Source: Granulosicoccus sp045106195 | GTDB taxonomy: Bacteria > Pseudomonadota > Gammaproteobacteria > Granulosicoccales > Granulosicoccaceae | Direction: 5' to 3' | Assembly (NCBI GenBank): GCA_045106195.1 | Contig: JBGCEH010000009.1 | Coordinates: 62,001 to 126,000, forward strand | Length of the DNA stretch: 64,000 nt | In this document: positions 44,241 through 53,230 of the stretch, piece by piece | How the letters are laid out: every line of letters starts with the position of its first letter | Position numbering within the stretch: position 1 is the first letter of the stretch | Program-made: the position numbers and the translations under genes | The notes under the pieces: generated by a model | The model's input: the letters and a program-made list of their open reading frames with translations, nothing else | Database searches by the model: none | Told to the model about the DNA's origin: nothing

Positions 44241-45216
44241 AACGAATACTCCATGAGTGTTTGTGACATAATAATTCTGTCGTGTAAAAACGTTACTCTA
44301 TGTTTTTTTACAAATCCACACTACAAACGGTTAGTAGTCGATGTTTTAGTTAGGTTAGTTTTTGCAGTAAGGCCAATTCATATTTTAAACGATGACAAAC
44401 TCGTATCACCTCACGGTTGATTAACGTAAGTCGGTGTATAGGGATAGAAGATATAGACGCCCCACCCTAATCCAAACTACCCAAATTGGTGAATTGCTAT
44501 CTTCGAGGTATTTCTTATCACGGCAAACTACAATCGAAGGTGTCTATGGACAACCGTCTTATCTATATCGGTCTGGACGTCGGTGATACGCAATACCACG
44601 GACGTGCCCTGTAGACCAAGACGGGCGAGGTGATCAGGCGACCCACACGGTCAAGGACTTGCTGGGTAAACTGAAATAATTGCACACAGCGTTTCTCATG
44701 GCTGAATTAAAACTGTGCTATGAGGCATCATATGTCGGCTACACCCTGCAACGAGATCTTTCGGAAAAAGGCTAAGACTGCGATGTAGTTGCTCCCTCTT
44801 CAATACCAAGTCCACGTGGCAAACAAGTGAAAACAGATCGCATCTTACCAGTGAGTTCCCCGCGAATCGTACATTAGCCTCCTGGTTTCGGAATGACCAA
44901 GCATGGCTTCCAAGATGCACAGTGTTCTCAGTAAGGTGAACAAAACGCCGGAACTGTCGCTGTTCTGCCTGGAGTACTTGGTAAATCAATCAATACCACG
45001 CAGATTTACCAGCACCAAGTGTCTGAAACCACTTTTACGCTAAAAAATACAACTTTTTTCAGCTCCAATATTGTTAATTTAATCAGCAAGATACAAAGAT
45101 TTTGTTGCTTACCGAGCGAAAACAATAAGTAAACTGAAGAAAAATTTGTCTCACGATGTAGAAAAGAAGTATCGACTGTCGTCCTAAGGGTACCAACCAC
45201 AACAAAGGACACTTCC
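44241..45216. other. Gap with IS110 remnant
   Basis: Apart from the transposase fragment at 44546-44850 this stretch is AT-rich and non-coding. Its left part (44241-44545) should hold the promoter of the two-unit Cys-tailed gene. Its right part (about 45000-45216) precedes the MAPEG gene, which has AAAGGA 7 nt before its ATG. Confidence 0.45.
44546..44850 (+). pseudogene. IS110/IS1111-family transposase N-terminal remnant
   Basis: Translation from ATG 44546 gives MDNRLIYIGLDVGDTQYHGRAL, then a TAG. After a frame change it continues with LCYEASYVGYTLQRDLSEKG, another stop, and DCDVVAPSSIPSPRGKQVKT. The order GLDVG..., YEAS.xGYxLxRDL, CxVVAPSxIPxxxGxxVKTDR is that of the DEDD N-terminal domain of IS110-type transposases. 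Multiple stops and loss of the C-terminal half show decay. Confidence 0.7.
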
Positions 45217-45609
45217 ATGATCCTCACCGTAACCCCGATATTCGCTCTGCCCGTCGCTGTCATATACATGGTTCTGTGGATGCGCGTAACCTCGAAACGC
45301 AACGCTCTTGCTCAATCCATTGGTGATGGCGGTAACGCCGATTTGCTGCTTCGTATTCGTCAACACGGTAACTGTGCCGAGTGGAGTTGTTTTTTATTAA
45401 TACTGATGATGATCTCTGAGGGAGTGGGGGCATCGAGCATTTATCTTTATTTTGGCGGTGCACTACTGCTTTTGGGACGAATCGCACATCCATTCGGTTT
45501 GAAGGTGGACAATGCAGCACACGTATTGCGATATGTAGGAAATGGGTCGAATATGCTTGCCACATTGAACTTCATGGTATGTATCGCCGTGAATTCAATT
45601 ACTTTTTGA
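45217..45609 (+). CDS. MAPEG-family membrane protein
   Basis: A 130-residue, four-helix membrane protein of the MAPEG superfamily (eicosanoid and glutathione metabolism; bacterial members often uncharacterised). Family features are KRNALAQSIGDGGNADLLLRIRQHGNCAEW, in which the Arg and Asn-x-x-Glu residues bind glutathione in relatives, followed by LLLGRIAHPFGL and ATLNFMV. AAAGGA lies 7 nt upstream of the ATG. It is followed by the DGPF and ECF genes on the same strand after 70 nt. Confidence 0.88.
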   Translation: MILTVTPIFALPVAVIYMVLWMRVTSKRNALAQSIGDGGNADLLLRIRQHGNCAEWSCFLLILMMISEGVGASSIYLYFGGALLLLGRIAHPFGLKVDNAAHVLRYVGNGSNMLATLNFMVCIAVNSITF

Positions 45610-45679
45610 CACCCTTATTGTGAAATTGGATAATTTGCATACATATTTATACTAAAAATTCCTAAACGAGGATCTACCG

Positions 45680-46039
45680 ATGAAATACATGCTACTAATT
45701 TACAACAACCCGGAACAGCAGCCAGCCTTTGGCACGGTTGAATTTGAATCCATGATGGCCGGTTTTTTTGCCGCCAACGAAAAAATGAAGGGTGATGGTG
45801 TTCTAATTGACGGGGAAAGCCTGAACGAACCACAAACAGCAACATCTGTTCGTATCAAAGCCGGAAAAACTGAGACTATGGATGGACCCTTTGCCGAAAC
45901 CCGTGAATACTTGGGTGGTTACTACGTTGTCGATGTACCAGATGTAGAAAGCGCTATTAAATATGCTGAACTGATTCCTTCCGCCTCATTCGGAACCATA
46001 GAAGTTCGCGCCATGATGGACTACAACCCAGCTGGCTAA
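45680..46039 (+). CDS. YCII-related DGPF-domain protein
   Basis: A 119-residue ferredoxin-like fold protein with the diagnostic DGPFAETREYLGGYYVVD motif (about 73-90) and start MKYMLLIYNNPE. DGPF proteins are the standard partners of ECF42-type sigma factors and may act as small-molecule sensors. It ends 3 nt before the sigma factor gene, so the two are co-translated. No catalytic function is established. Confidence 0.92.
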   Translation: MKYMLLIYNNPEQQPAFGTVEFESMMAGFFAANEKMKGDGVLIDGESLNEPQTATSVRIKAGKTETMDGPFAETREYLGGYYVVDVPDVESAIKYAELIPSASFGTIEVRAMMDYNPAG

Positions 46040-46042
46040 GTC

Positions 46043-47287
46043 ATGACAGTCACTACCCCCATCGCAATCAATAAGGCCATCGAAGAGGTTCTACGATGCG
46101 ATCGGGGGCGGCTTGTCGCAGGTCTCGTGTCTCGGCTAGGAGATTTTCAGGTCGCTGAGGACGCGCTGCAAGAGGCTTCCATATCAGCCATGTCGCATTG
46201 GGGTCGAAATGGGCTTCCAATTTCACCCGTTGGCTGGCTTATGAAAGTAGCACTAAACAAGGGAATTGACAGAGCGCGAGCTGTACAGCGCGATCGAAGA
46301 AAGTTCGACCAACTTATGATACTGAGCGCGACACACTTTGAAACGATCGATGAGGAACCTATTCCGGATGAGCGTCTTCGGTTGATCTTTACGTGCTGTC
46401 ATCCACTACTTGAGGAAAAATCGCGTATTGGTCTGACGTTGCGTACGATCTGTCATTTGACCACCAAAGAAATTTCAGAGGCCTTTCTAGACAAAGAGAA
46501 AACTATGGGTCAGCGCATTTCACGCGCCAAAGAGAAACTTCGAGAGGCAGATATTGATTTTGAAATACCAGATCAAAGCAGTTGGCCTGCGAGACTGGAT
46601 TCTGTTTTATCCACTATCTACCTGATCTTTACAACGGGATATGTAAATGAGGACGATAGCGAAAGAGATCTTTGCGCAGAAGCAATTTATCTGTTGCGTC
46701 TGCTGGACAGATTGCGTCCAGATGATCCGGAAATCGAAGGTTCCCTGGCGCTTTTATTGTTAACCGATGCCAGAAGAATTGCACGCATTGGAACCGATGG
46801 AGCAACGGTGCCACCGGCTGAGCAAGATCGCTCCCAGTGGGATATGCACAAAGTTGAAGAAGCACGTAATATTATGTCTCAGGCCGTCTTGCGAGGTCGT
46901 CCTGGCCCGTATCAAATCAAGGCAGCTATTGCAGATTGCCATATGATGGGAAATACTCCCGATTGGAAGCAAATATCACTGTTGTATGGATCGCTATGGG
47001 TGCACGAACCCACGCCGATCGTCGCACTTAACTGGGCGATAGTCGTGGCCGAGGTTGGGCAACCCGAATTGGCATTAAGTAAAATTAAAGCACTGGAAAA
47101 TGACTTGAAAACGTTTCAGCCATATTATGCCGCCTATGCTGGAATACAGAGTCATTTGGGTCAGATTGCTGAAGCAAAAAAAGCGTACCAAATGGCTATA
47201 CAACTCTCCCAAAATAGCGCCAATAGAATATTTCTGGAAAAAAAGCTTCATAAGCTAGGCAAATGTCTGGCAACAGAATCACAATGA
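46043..47287 (+). CDS. ECF sigma factor with C-terminal TPR-like extension (ECF42 type)
   Basis: A 414-residue RNA polymerase sigma factor. Sigma-2 lies at about 10-80 (RGRLVAGLVSRLGDFQVAEDALQEASISAMSHW) and sigma-4 at about 115-175 (LTLRTICHLTTKEISEAFLDKEKTMGQRISRAKEKLRE). A long C-terminal helical extension follows (GYVNEDDSERDLCAEAIYLLRLL, ALLLLTDARR, HEPTPIVALNWAIVVAEVG). This arrangement with a DGPF gene upstream matches the ECF42 group, which lacks a classical anti-sigma and is thought to be controlled through the extension or the DGPF partner. Targets are unknown. Confidence 0.93.
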   Translation: MTVTTPIAINKAIEEVLRCDRGRLVAGLVSRLGDFQVAEDALQEASISAMSHWGRNGLPISPVGWLMKVALNKGIDRARAVQRDRRKFDQLMILSATHFETIDEEPIPDERLRLIFTCCHPLLEEKSRIGLTLRTICHLTTKEISEAFLDKEKTMGQRISRAKEKLREADIDFEIPDQSSWPARLDSVLSTIYLIFTTGYVNEDDSERDLCAEAIYLLRLLDRLRPDDPEIEGSLALLLLTDARRIARIGTDGATVPPAEQDRSQWDMHKVEEARNIMSQAVLRGRPGPYQIKAAIADCHMMGNTPDWKQISLLYGSLWVHEPTPIVALNWAIVVAEVGQPELALSKIKALENDLKTFQPYYAAYAGIQSHLGQIAEAKKAYQMAIQLSQNSANRIFLEKKLHKLGKCLATESQ

Positions 47288-47758
47288 TCGTTAATGGGCA
47301 TTCATTGGGGTGATATGTATACCTGAAAATGGATTGACCAGAGCTGCATTTATAGAAATTCCGTGTTATGAATTTGCACCCTCCTCATCGTCCAATGCCA
47401 AGTTCAGGTGATCACTGTGCTCATCTCGGGCCAACCATCCCTGTCTGGGCGCCCCCGACGTTCCATGCGCCGGGCAACTCGCTCGCTGATCGTAGCTACC
47501 AACGCGTTGAGCTCTTTGGACGTGGGGGCATTGGCCCGGTGAAATCTCAGATCTGCATTGCTCTTGGGCGAAAAGACACCATCAATAAACAGTGCGTGAA
47601 AATGCACAAAAGGTTGGCCAGTGTGCCACTATGAAGAGCCGCAGGACGATAAATAAGGCTTTCACATGTCTCTCCGGGAGCATGAAGAAGTGCCTCAACG
47701 CGGCACAGATGTAAGGAATAGACTAAAATCAATCATTCATTAAAATGGAAGAAAATTG
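47288..47758. other. Gap with IS91 remnant
   Basis: No intact gene. The minus strand at 47376-47625 carries a middle fragment of an IS91 transposase (separate entry). The final 100 bases before 47759 are AT-rich and probably contain the promoter of the lipoprotein gene. Confidence 0.5.
47376..47625 (-). pseudogene. IS91-family transposase internal fragment
   Basis: The minus strand encodes VHFHALFIDGVFSPKS, LRFHRANAPTSKELNALVAT and ISERVARRMERRGRPDRDG, then after a frame change LNLALDDEEG. The HxH-LFIDGVF segment is the conserved histidine motif of IS91-type (HUH-like) transposases. The stretch after it matches the inter-motif region FHRxxxPTxxELxxLVxxIxxRVxRxxERxG. Neither the N-terminal zinc domain nor the catalytic tyrosines are present. 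A related, separately broken copy lies at 52340-52834. Confidence 0.7.
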
Positions 47759-48355
47759 ATGATGTACCGAAAAACAGTCGGCAGGCTTGCCACATACGGA
47801 TTGCTCTTACTCTCAATCGTTGCCTGCAGCGACAGTGAGGAGGTGCAGATAAATGTGATTAGCGCCAACGAACTGAATGGAACCTGGGTTTCTTCTTGTG
47901 TAGTTAACAATGATGGTAACGGAGAAATTGATACCTACACGATTGCTGGCAATACTGTCCGACTGCAAAACGACACATTCATAAGTGATACAAGTTGCAT
48001 CACACGGGCTATTGCCTTAAACACTTCAGGGACGTATACGACAGGTGACGCAGTGCCACAGGCAACTGGACCCGCGGCAACCGAAGTCAATATCACGCTT
48101 CGATCGGCAACTGTCACGTACTTCGGTACTAACGTGATTAATAATGCCAATATCAACGAAGTGTGCGGACGGGCCAACTGGCAAGAGGGGGTTAGTCAGG
48201 ATGTCACAACCTGTCTGGGGCTACCAACAATAAGTTACGACATTTTCAGGGTTGATGGAAATCTCCTGTATGTAAGCGACGAGGACAGCGGGGACAGTAC
48301 AGCGCCAGAGTCCCGACCTACCCGCCTTGATCTTGCCAATCCTTTAACACGCTGA
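47759..48355 (+). CDS. Putative lipoprotein
   Basis: From ATG 47759 the protein is 198 residues (an ATG at 47762 is equivalent). The N-terminus is a lipoprotein signal, GLLLLSIVACSDSEE, with the lipobox Cys near residue 23. The mature part is Thr/Asn-rich with predicted beta structure (NELNGTWVSSCV, TYTIAGNTVRLQND, SGTYTTGD, ITLRSATVTYFG). It contains four further Cys that could form disulfides. The fold hints at a lipocalin-like or beta-barrel domain, but I do not recognise a family. It lies alone between an IS91 fragment and the convergent cyclase gene. Confidence 0.75.
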   Translation: MMYRKTVGRLATYGLLLLSIVACSDSEEVQINVISANELNGTWVSSCVVNNDGNGEIDTYTIAGNTVRLQNDTFISDTSCITRAIALNTSGTYTTGDAVPQATGPAATEVNITLRSATVTYFGTNVINNANINEVCGRANWQEGVSQDVTTCLGLPTISYDIFRVDGNLLYVSDEDSGDSTAPESRPTRLDLANPLTR

Positions 48356-48480
48356 AATGACCACGTAAGCTCACTCACAGCTCATCAAAAGTATCCGTCT
48401 GCTCACAGGATACTCTGGTAGACGTTACCGTATCAAAGTCGCTATTCGCCCGCCGACAGCAATCCCGGATGCAACGGCAA

Positions 48481-50367
48481 CTATTGTTCCGGTAATCCAA
48501 CCCTACGCAAAGCGTCAAGATAGTGAGTTAAATCCTCCTTGTATTTAAATGGTTCTTGTTTGGCTGCTGATGCCACCGAATAGCGGGGCTCTAATTCCCG
48601 AAATATCTTCATTGAATTAATAGCCTCGTTTTCTCTCCCCACTTTCTGGTAGTTAACAGCCAGCAGCAAGTGGGTGAAATTTGATTTGGGTTCTCGCTTT
48701 TCCAGCGTCCGAATTGCGTCCTCATAGTCCCTTAACACAAAGCTACCCCATGCAAGGTCCCAGTAATACCACCCAGGGTAAAACGGATTTCTGAGAAGGG
48801 CCTCGCTCATCATGGCCAGCCCTTCCTCAGGTTGACCGGAATATGTCATCACCCAACCAAGATACATTATATTATCTGCATTGTTCGGATTCAGTTCCAG
48901 CGCTTTACGCAGGTTCCTTACTGCGCCCTCGTGCTGCCTTGAAAAAAGCAAGACCGAACCGTAAGACTTATACGCCTCTGCCTCGTGAGCATCAGCGTCT
49001 ATTGCCCGAAGCGCTAGTATTTTTGCCTGATTAATCGATGTTTCAGAGTCTTCACTCCAGCCACTCCAACTCTCCTGAATATAGGTCCAGGCCATTCTTG
49101 CCAAAGCCTGAGAATAACCAGGATCGAGTTCAATGGCTTTGCTGAACTGTTCACGGGCAATTAAATTATCACCGGAATTAAACTTTTCATAGTGAACAAT
49201 TCCTTTCAGATAATGCTCATAAGCGGACAGGTTGACCGTTGGTATTTGCTGCATACGAGTTAATTCGGATTTTCGAAGTGTGCCCTGAGCACCACTTATG
49301 GGGCCAATAGCAGCAACAATTTTTTCAGCTATATCATTTTGTATAATAAAAAAATCATCCGTTTTTCGATCATATTTCTCAGCCCAGATGTGATGCCCGT
49401 TTTCCGCCTCGATCAACTGAGCGTTAATACGCAAGTTATCGTCTATTCGTTGAACACTGCCTTCAAGTACATATCTGACATTCAGTTCTTTGGCTACGAC
49501 CTGAATTTTGGTTGGCTTGTTCTTGTAGTGAAATGTCGAATTTGCAGCAATAACAAACAAACCCGAAAACTTTGAAAGATCTGTAATGACATCATTGGTC
49601 AATCCATCACTGAATTGATCTTGCTCTTTGTCGTCGCCAAGGTTGTCGAAGGGTAAAACAGCAATCGATGGTCGGCTTATCTCTATTGCTTTGGCCGTAT
49701 CGCGAGCAAAAAAACGGTCCCAGAGATTAATAGACAACACGCCACCAGCGATGAAGACAGCCAACGCAGCCACAACGACTGCCGGTGTCAGATTCCGTCT
49801 GATGGACAAGCGCTGGGCTTTTTCAGATTTTCTGGTACTGGCACGGTCGAAGACATGATAAGGGCGTATTGGCTCACTAATGTTCTTGACATATTGTTCA
49901 CCAAGAAATTCATAGTCGACGGATATCTTGTTTCCTACTGCAGTGCGTACCCCCTCCGAAACACATATTCCGCCTGGCTCTGCCAAGCTTTCCAATCGGG
50001 CTGCAATGTTGATACTGTCGCCGAATATTCGGTCTTCGTCGCAATTGACTTCGCCCAGGTTGATGCCAATTCTGAATTGAACCTGTTTGGATTCTGCGTG
50101 TTTTTCATTCTTGATGGCTAATTGCTCAAGCACATCAAGCCCGCACGCCAGAGCGTTGGTCGCAGTGGTAAATTCCGATAGCAGGGAGTCGCCGGCAATC
50201 TGCACAACACGTCCATTGTGAGATACTGCGATTTTACTAATGAGCTGAAAGTACTCATTGACTATTCGATCGGTTCTTATTTCATCTTCGCCAGTCAGTC
50301 TGCTATAGCCTACGACATCAGCAAACAAAATGGCAACCAATCGTTGGCTATAAGCACGAGCTTTCAT
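48481..50367 (-). CDS. Class III adenylate/guanylate cyclase-like protein with TolB-like and TPR domains
   Basis: A 628-residue protein starting behind GAGG. The cyclase homology domain is at about 8-175. Metal Asp residues are D17 in FADVVGYSRL and D60 in AGDSLLSEF. The transition-state Asn/Arg are kept in FGDSINIAARLE. The purine-recognising Lys, usually in GRVVK just before GD, is Gln (GRVVQIAGD), so nucleotide specificity or activity is doubtful. One membrane segment is at about 195-215. A FlgO/TolB-like module follows (SIAVLPFDNLGDD through YVLEGSVQR and IWAEKYDR), then TPR-like repeats to the end. Likely a membrane signalling protein with a periplasmic or peptide-sensing C-terminus. Confidence 0.9.
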   Translation of the reverse strand: MKARAYSQRLVAILFADVVGYSRLTGEDEIRTDRIVNEYFQLISKIAVSHNGRVVQIAGDSLLSEFTTATNALACGLDVLEQLAIKNEKHAESKQVQFRIGINLGEVNCDEDRIFGDSINIAARLESLAEPGGICVSEGVRTAVGNKISVDYEFLGEQYVKNISEPIRPYHVFDRASTRKSEKAQRLSIRRNLTPAVVVAALAVFIAGGVLSINLWDRFFARDTAKAIEISRPSIAVLPFDNLGDDKEQDQFSDGLTNDVITDLSKFSGLFVIAANSTFHYKNKPTKIQVVAKELNVRYVLEGSVQRIDDNLRINAQLIEAENGHHIWAEKYDRKTDDFFIIQNDIAEKIVAAIGPISGAQGTLRKSELTRMQQIPTVNLSAYEHYLKGIVHYEKFNSGDNLIAREQFSKAIELDPGYSQALARMAWTYIQESWSGWSEDSETSINQAKILALRAIDADAHEAEAYKSYGSVLLFSRQHEGAVRNLRKALELNPNNADNIMYLGWVMTYSGQPEEGLAMMSEALLRNPFYPGWYYWDLAWGSFVLRDYEDAIRTLEKREPKSNFTHLLLAVNYQKVGRENEAINSMKIFRELEPRYSVASAAKQEPFKYKEDLTHYLDALRRVGLPEQ

Positions 50368-50478
50368 GACGCCTCACCTGTCCGGTATAATCAGGCGATT
50401 TGAAATCCGATGAACTTGAATAAGTCGTTTTTTACTACGACTATTCAAAGAGTTGCTCCCCTACACGCTACTCAGCAT

Positions 50479-50937
50479 TCAAGGTTTGATGTACGTATAA
50501 CCTTGCTGCTGAAGATACGAAAGCTCGGCGACGCCACTAGGAACAATATCCTCTTCGTACACATCAAACAGATCGTTCTGGTAGCTGATCTTTCTGCCGT
50601 TCAACGTGTTATTGCACACATGCATTTCAACATTCTGGCTCTTGAGATTCAGGACCTGGCTTTGCAACGCCTCATTCTTTACTGCACTCATGAGCATGCC
50701 AACCCCATTGCCATGCAACACTACTTTAACCTCTATGTTTTCAACACCCACCGCGTTGATATGATTCTGGATATTGCGCATCGCACCACGATAGGCTTTG
50801 TCATCTTCACCGCCGTTGTAATTGATGTGGTAAACCACTTTTTGCTGACCGTATCTGTCATCTGCATGTGCGTTACCAAACACAGCCAGTAATGACAAGG
50901 TTAGCCCCAAAAGCAAGCTACTCAGTGTTCGTTTCAT
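50479..50937 (-). CDS. Periplasmic DsrE-family protein
   Basis: A 152-residue protein with a Sec signal (RTLSSLLLGLTLSLLAVFG, cleavage near AHA) and a DsrE/DsrF-like fold: VVYHINYNGGEDDKAYRGAMRNIQNHI, then VKVVLHGNGVGML. A conserved Cys sits in HVCNNTLNGRKI. Cytosolic relatives carry sulfur on this Cys; the exported forms are uncharacterised. GGAGAG lies just before the ATG. It lies upstream of the cyclase gene on the same strand, with 111 nt between, perhaps as a separate unit. Confidence 0.88.
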   Translation of the reverse strand: MKRTLSSLLLGLTLSLLAVFGNAHADDRYGQQKVVYHINYNGGEDDKAYRGAMRNIQNHINAVGVENIEVKVVLHGNGVGMLMSAVKNEALQSQVLNLKSQNVEMHVCNNTLNGRKISYQNDLFDVYEEDIVPSGVAELSYLQQQGYTYIKP

Positions 50938-51260
50938 GGTTCTCTCCGATATAAGTTGGTGACCAACGTTGCAGATCCACTCTGCTTACTGCACGCGTTT
51001 GATTAAAACCTACCATGATTCCACCGTAAAAAACTGTCTGAGCGACTTCATGGCAGCTTAAAAGCCCCTAATAATAGCGTGTTTTTACCCATCAAGCTGG
51101 AATGGTGGATTTCACCCTTTTCCAAGTTACACCGTGGCGGCACTGAATACAAGCAATTGCCACAGCTTCAACTTAAACCCCCATAAATATTCACAAATCA
51201 AAGCTGAAATGGCGCGAACATGGCTTTACGATAAAAATTGCCAAATGAGCGAATCGGACC
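50938..51260. other. Non-coding gap
   Basis: The stretch contains the DsrE promoter region on the left and no open frame with family signal. The part from about 51180 is the likely former upstream region of the YugP remnant. Confidence 0.4.
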
Positions 51261-51530
51261 ATGATGGTCTTTGATATCAACTACATGTTGATGGTGATGC
51301 CACCGGGGATGGTCCTGTTCGGCCTGGCCGCCATGATAGTGAAGCGCACGTTTGCAAAGTATGTAACTGTAGGCACGCAGGCAATCATGACAGGTGCGGA
51401 AGCCGCCAAACTCATGCTTGAACGTCAGGGCGTCACTAATTACAGATTGAAGGCAGTATCGGGCCGATGCAGTAATCATTGCGACCCACATGTAAAAACC
51501 CGGTGATTGTCAGAACCGGTATTCAAAGAT
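51261..51530 (+). pseudogene. YugP-type zinc metallopeptidase N-terminal remnant
   Basis: In frame from ATG 51261: MVFDINYMLMVMPPGMVLFG, AAMIVKRTFAKYVTVGTQA, MTGAEAAKLMLERQGVTNYRL and CDPHVKTR, then TGA, then LSEPVFKDPS. This matches the start of membrane zinc peptidases of the YugP family: N-terminal TM helix, TFxKYSxV, GxxAAxxxLxxxG and HYDPxxKxLRLSxxVY. The active-site HEAGHA region is absent. After about 51530 the sequence becomes an IS66 transposase, so the gene was probably truncated by that element and has since gained a stop. Confidence 0.65.
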
Positions 51531-51537
51531 CCGTCGA

Positions 51538-52329
51538 GGTGGTGCACTGGAAACACCCGTGGTGCTAATCGATTACAAGGTCTCGAAAGGCTCTGCTGTC
51601 GCCTCCAGTTTGCTGGAACACTTAAAAGTGCATCTGGTTGTCGATGCAGCGCCAGGCTTCAACGTCATCTTTGTGAGGAACGAACTTAAAACTGTTTAAT
51701 GCAATGACCATTCACGCAGAAAGTTTGTTTAGGCCGGGCAAAAAGCCCCTATTGTCAAAAAAATAGAGTCACAGCAGGAGTGGGTCACGAGCACGGCCAT
51801 CGCGTTTTATAAACGGCTCCACAAGATAGAGAAAGAGATTCACGATCTACCACCGGGTCAACGTTATGTACGGCGCTAAAGTGAGGCGGTTCCCATCTGG
51901 AATACGTTTATGGATTGGGCCAAACAATTACAGACACTGGGCGTGCGACACGCTAAAACGCGTGAGGCGCTGACCTATTTGATCAACCACGAGGCGCGGT
52001 TGCGTCGCTATTGCGATGATGGACGGTAGCCGATCTCAAACATACCTACCAAGCATGTGGCGAAGACTATCGCAATCGCTCATAAGAATATTATGTTTTG
52101 CGATACGACAGCAGGTGCTCAGGCCAGTGCGCTCATTTATAGAATCCTGGAAAGTAGAAAGGCCAAAAAGCACAATCCACTGCATTATATGACCAGCCTT
52201 CTAGCACAGATACCCAATGCCAAGTCTACCAAGGACTGCGACGCGATACTGCCGTGGAACCTGAGTATTGAGCAGGCTGAACAGATATATCTAGCCCAGC
52301 CGGCGCCCAGGCAAATTCAAAAAAAGTAG
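51538..52329 (+). pseudogene. IS66-family transposase C-terminal remnant
   Basis: Read with frame changes: TPVVLIDYKVSKGSAVASSLLEHL, HSRRKFV, IAFYKRLHKIEKEIHDLPPGQRYVRR, a stop, then WAKQLQTLGV through KTREALTYLINHEARLRRYCDDGR, another stop, and IAHKNIMFCDTTAGAQASALIYRIL. The end ILPWNL is the diagnostic IS66 TnpC terminus (ELLPWNW). It carries several stops and at least two frameshifts. The last open part (52057-52329) is 90 codons but is only the conserved tail. It abuts the YugP remnant on the left and an IS91 remnant on the right. Confidence 0.75.
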
Positions 52330-52339
52330 AATCGCTTAC

Positions 52340-52834
52340 GCGGTGTGGTACGGGCGTGATGGACCGCTTATGTTCTTGAGCGAAAAGACACCATCAATAA
52401 ATAGCAGGTGAAATTTGCGGTTGGCTAGCCAACAAGAAAAGCAGCGGATACGTGAAACTGAGTACCCATTGACAGACACGCCTGTGTGGCGGGACATGAT
52501 CTACCAGAAGCGCAGTCGTCTCCACCATGCGTCTGGTACCACAACCGGTGCAAAAGCTGCGACGTTGGCAACTAATCGCTACCAGATGCTCGTGGCTGCA
52601 GCTCTGACAGCCCAAGCGTAGAAAACCGTTTTCCAGCCGACCGCACGCCAGGTAATCGTCAAATTCGCTCGTAACATGCCGGGGTAGAAAATGACCTGTC
52701 TCGCTTAACAGTGTCTGAAACTCAGGCCAATACTGCTCCACCAGCTGGTACAGCAGTGTCTGCTCGAGCTTATGCCGTTCATAACCAGGTGCAACATCGC
52801 CAGACATCTTGTCTGGTCGTGGAAGTTCCATCAA
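52340..52834 (-). pseudogene. IS91-family transposase N-terminal remnant
   Basis: The open part (146 codons, 52394-52834) holds the zinc-binding N-terminal domain: EFDDYLACGRLENGFLRLGC, then QSCSHEHLVAISCQRRSFC, TGCGTRRM and CQWVLSFTYPLLFLLA. Directly after LLASQPQ, where about 70-80 residues should follow, the sequence jumps in another frame to LLFIDGVFSLKN, the His-motif region. So there is an internal deletion plus a frameshift, and the catalytic C-terminus is missing. Confidence 0.7.
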
Positions 52835-53230
52835 AACGCATCCTTGCGTAATTCGATGACGCTTAATTTAACTATGTTTCGGCAGACTGAGGCTTACCAT
52901 CAACGTGAAAGTAAAAACACATTTCCCAAATTCTTGGAATGGCGCTCACTTTTGGGACTGGCATTCTCTCCCCTACCTGATTGGTGCATCGCGCAGCGCG
53001 ACTTCATCTGCAGACACCGGTAGCTGGCCATGCTCCGAATTCAGTACACTCTATAGCGGTGCATTGCGGGTGGACAATGCCTACGATGCCTACGATGCCT
53101 CGTGGTTTTGAAGTGCATGCACTGCTAGAGCTGCAGCCACGAGCATCTTGCCCCTGCGGCTCGCTGCTATTGTTATGAATGTCGATTCCTGAAATTCATC
53201 ACGTTCTCAGTAGCCTGCTCAATATCACTT
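52835..53230. other. Non-coding gap
   Basis: No recognisable gene. A plus-strand frame of 68 codons (52905-53111) reads protein-like in part (GALRVDNAYDAYDASW) but matches nothing I know. A small tandem 9-mer, ATGCCTACG twice and then a partial third copy, lies at 53077-53101. Confidence 0.4.

Noticed and set aside
53077..53101. Tandem ATGCCTACG 9-mers as a possible repeat array or CRISPR-like element
   Set aside because: Only two full copies and one partial, no spacers; a chance microduplication in debris.
52905..53111. 68-codon frame with repeated Tyr-Asp-Ala
   Set aside because: No family match; the repeat comes from the 9-mer duplication and the frame lies between pseudogenes.
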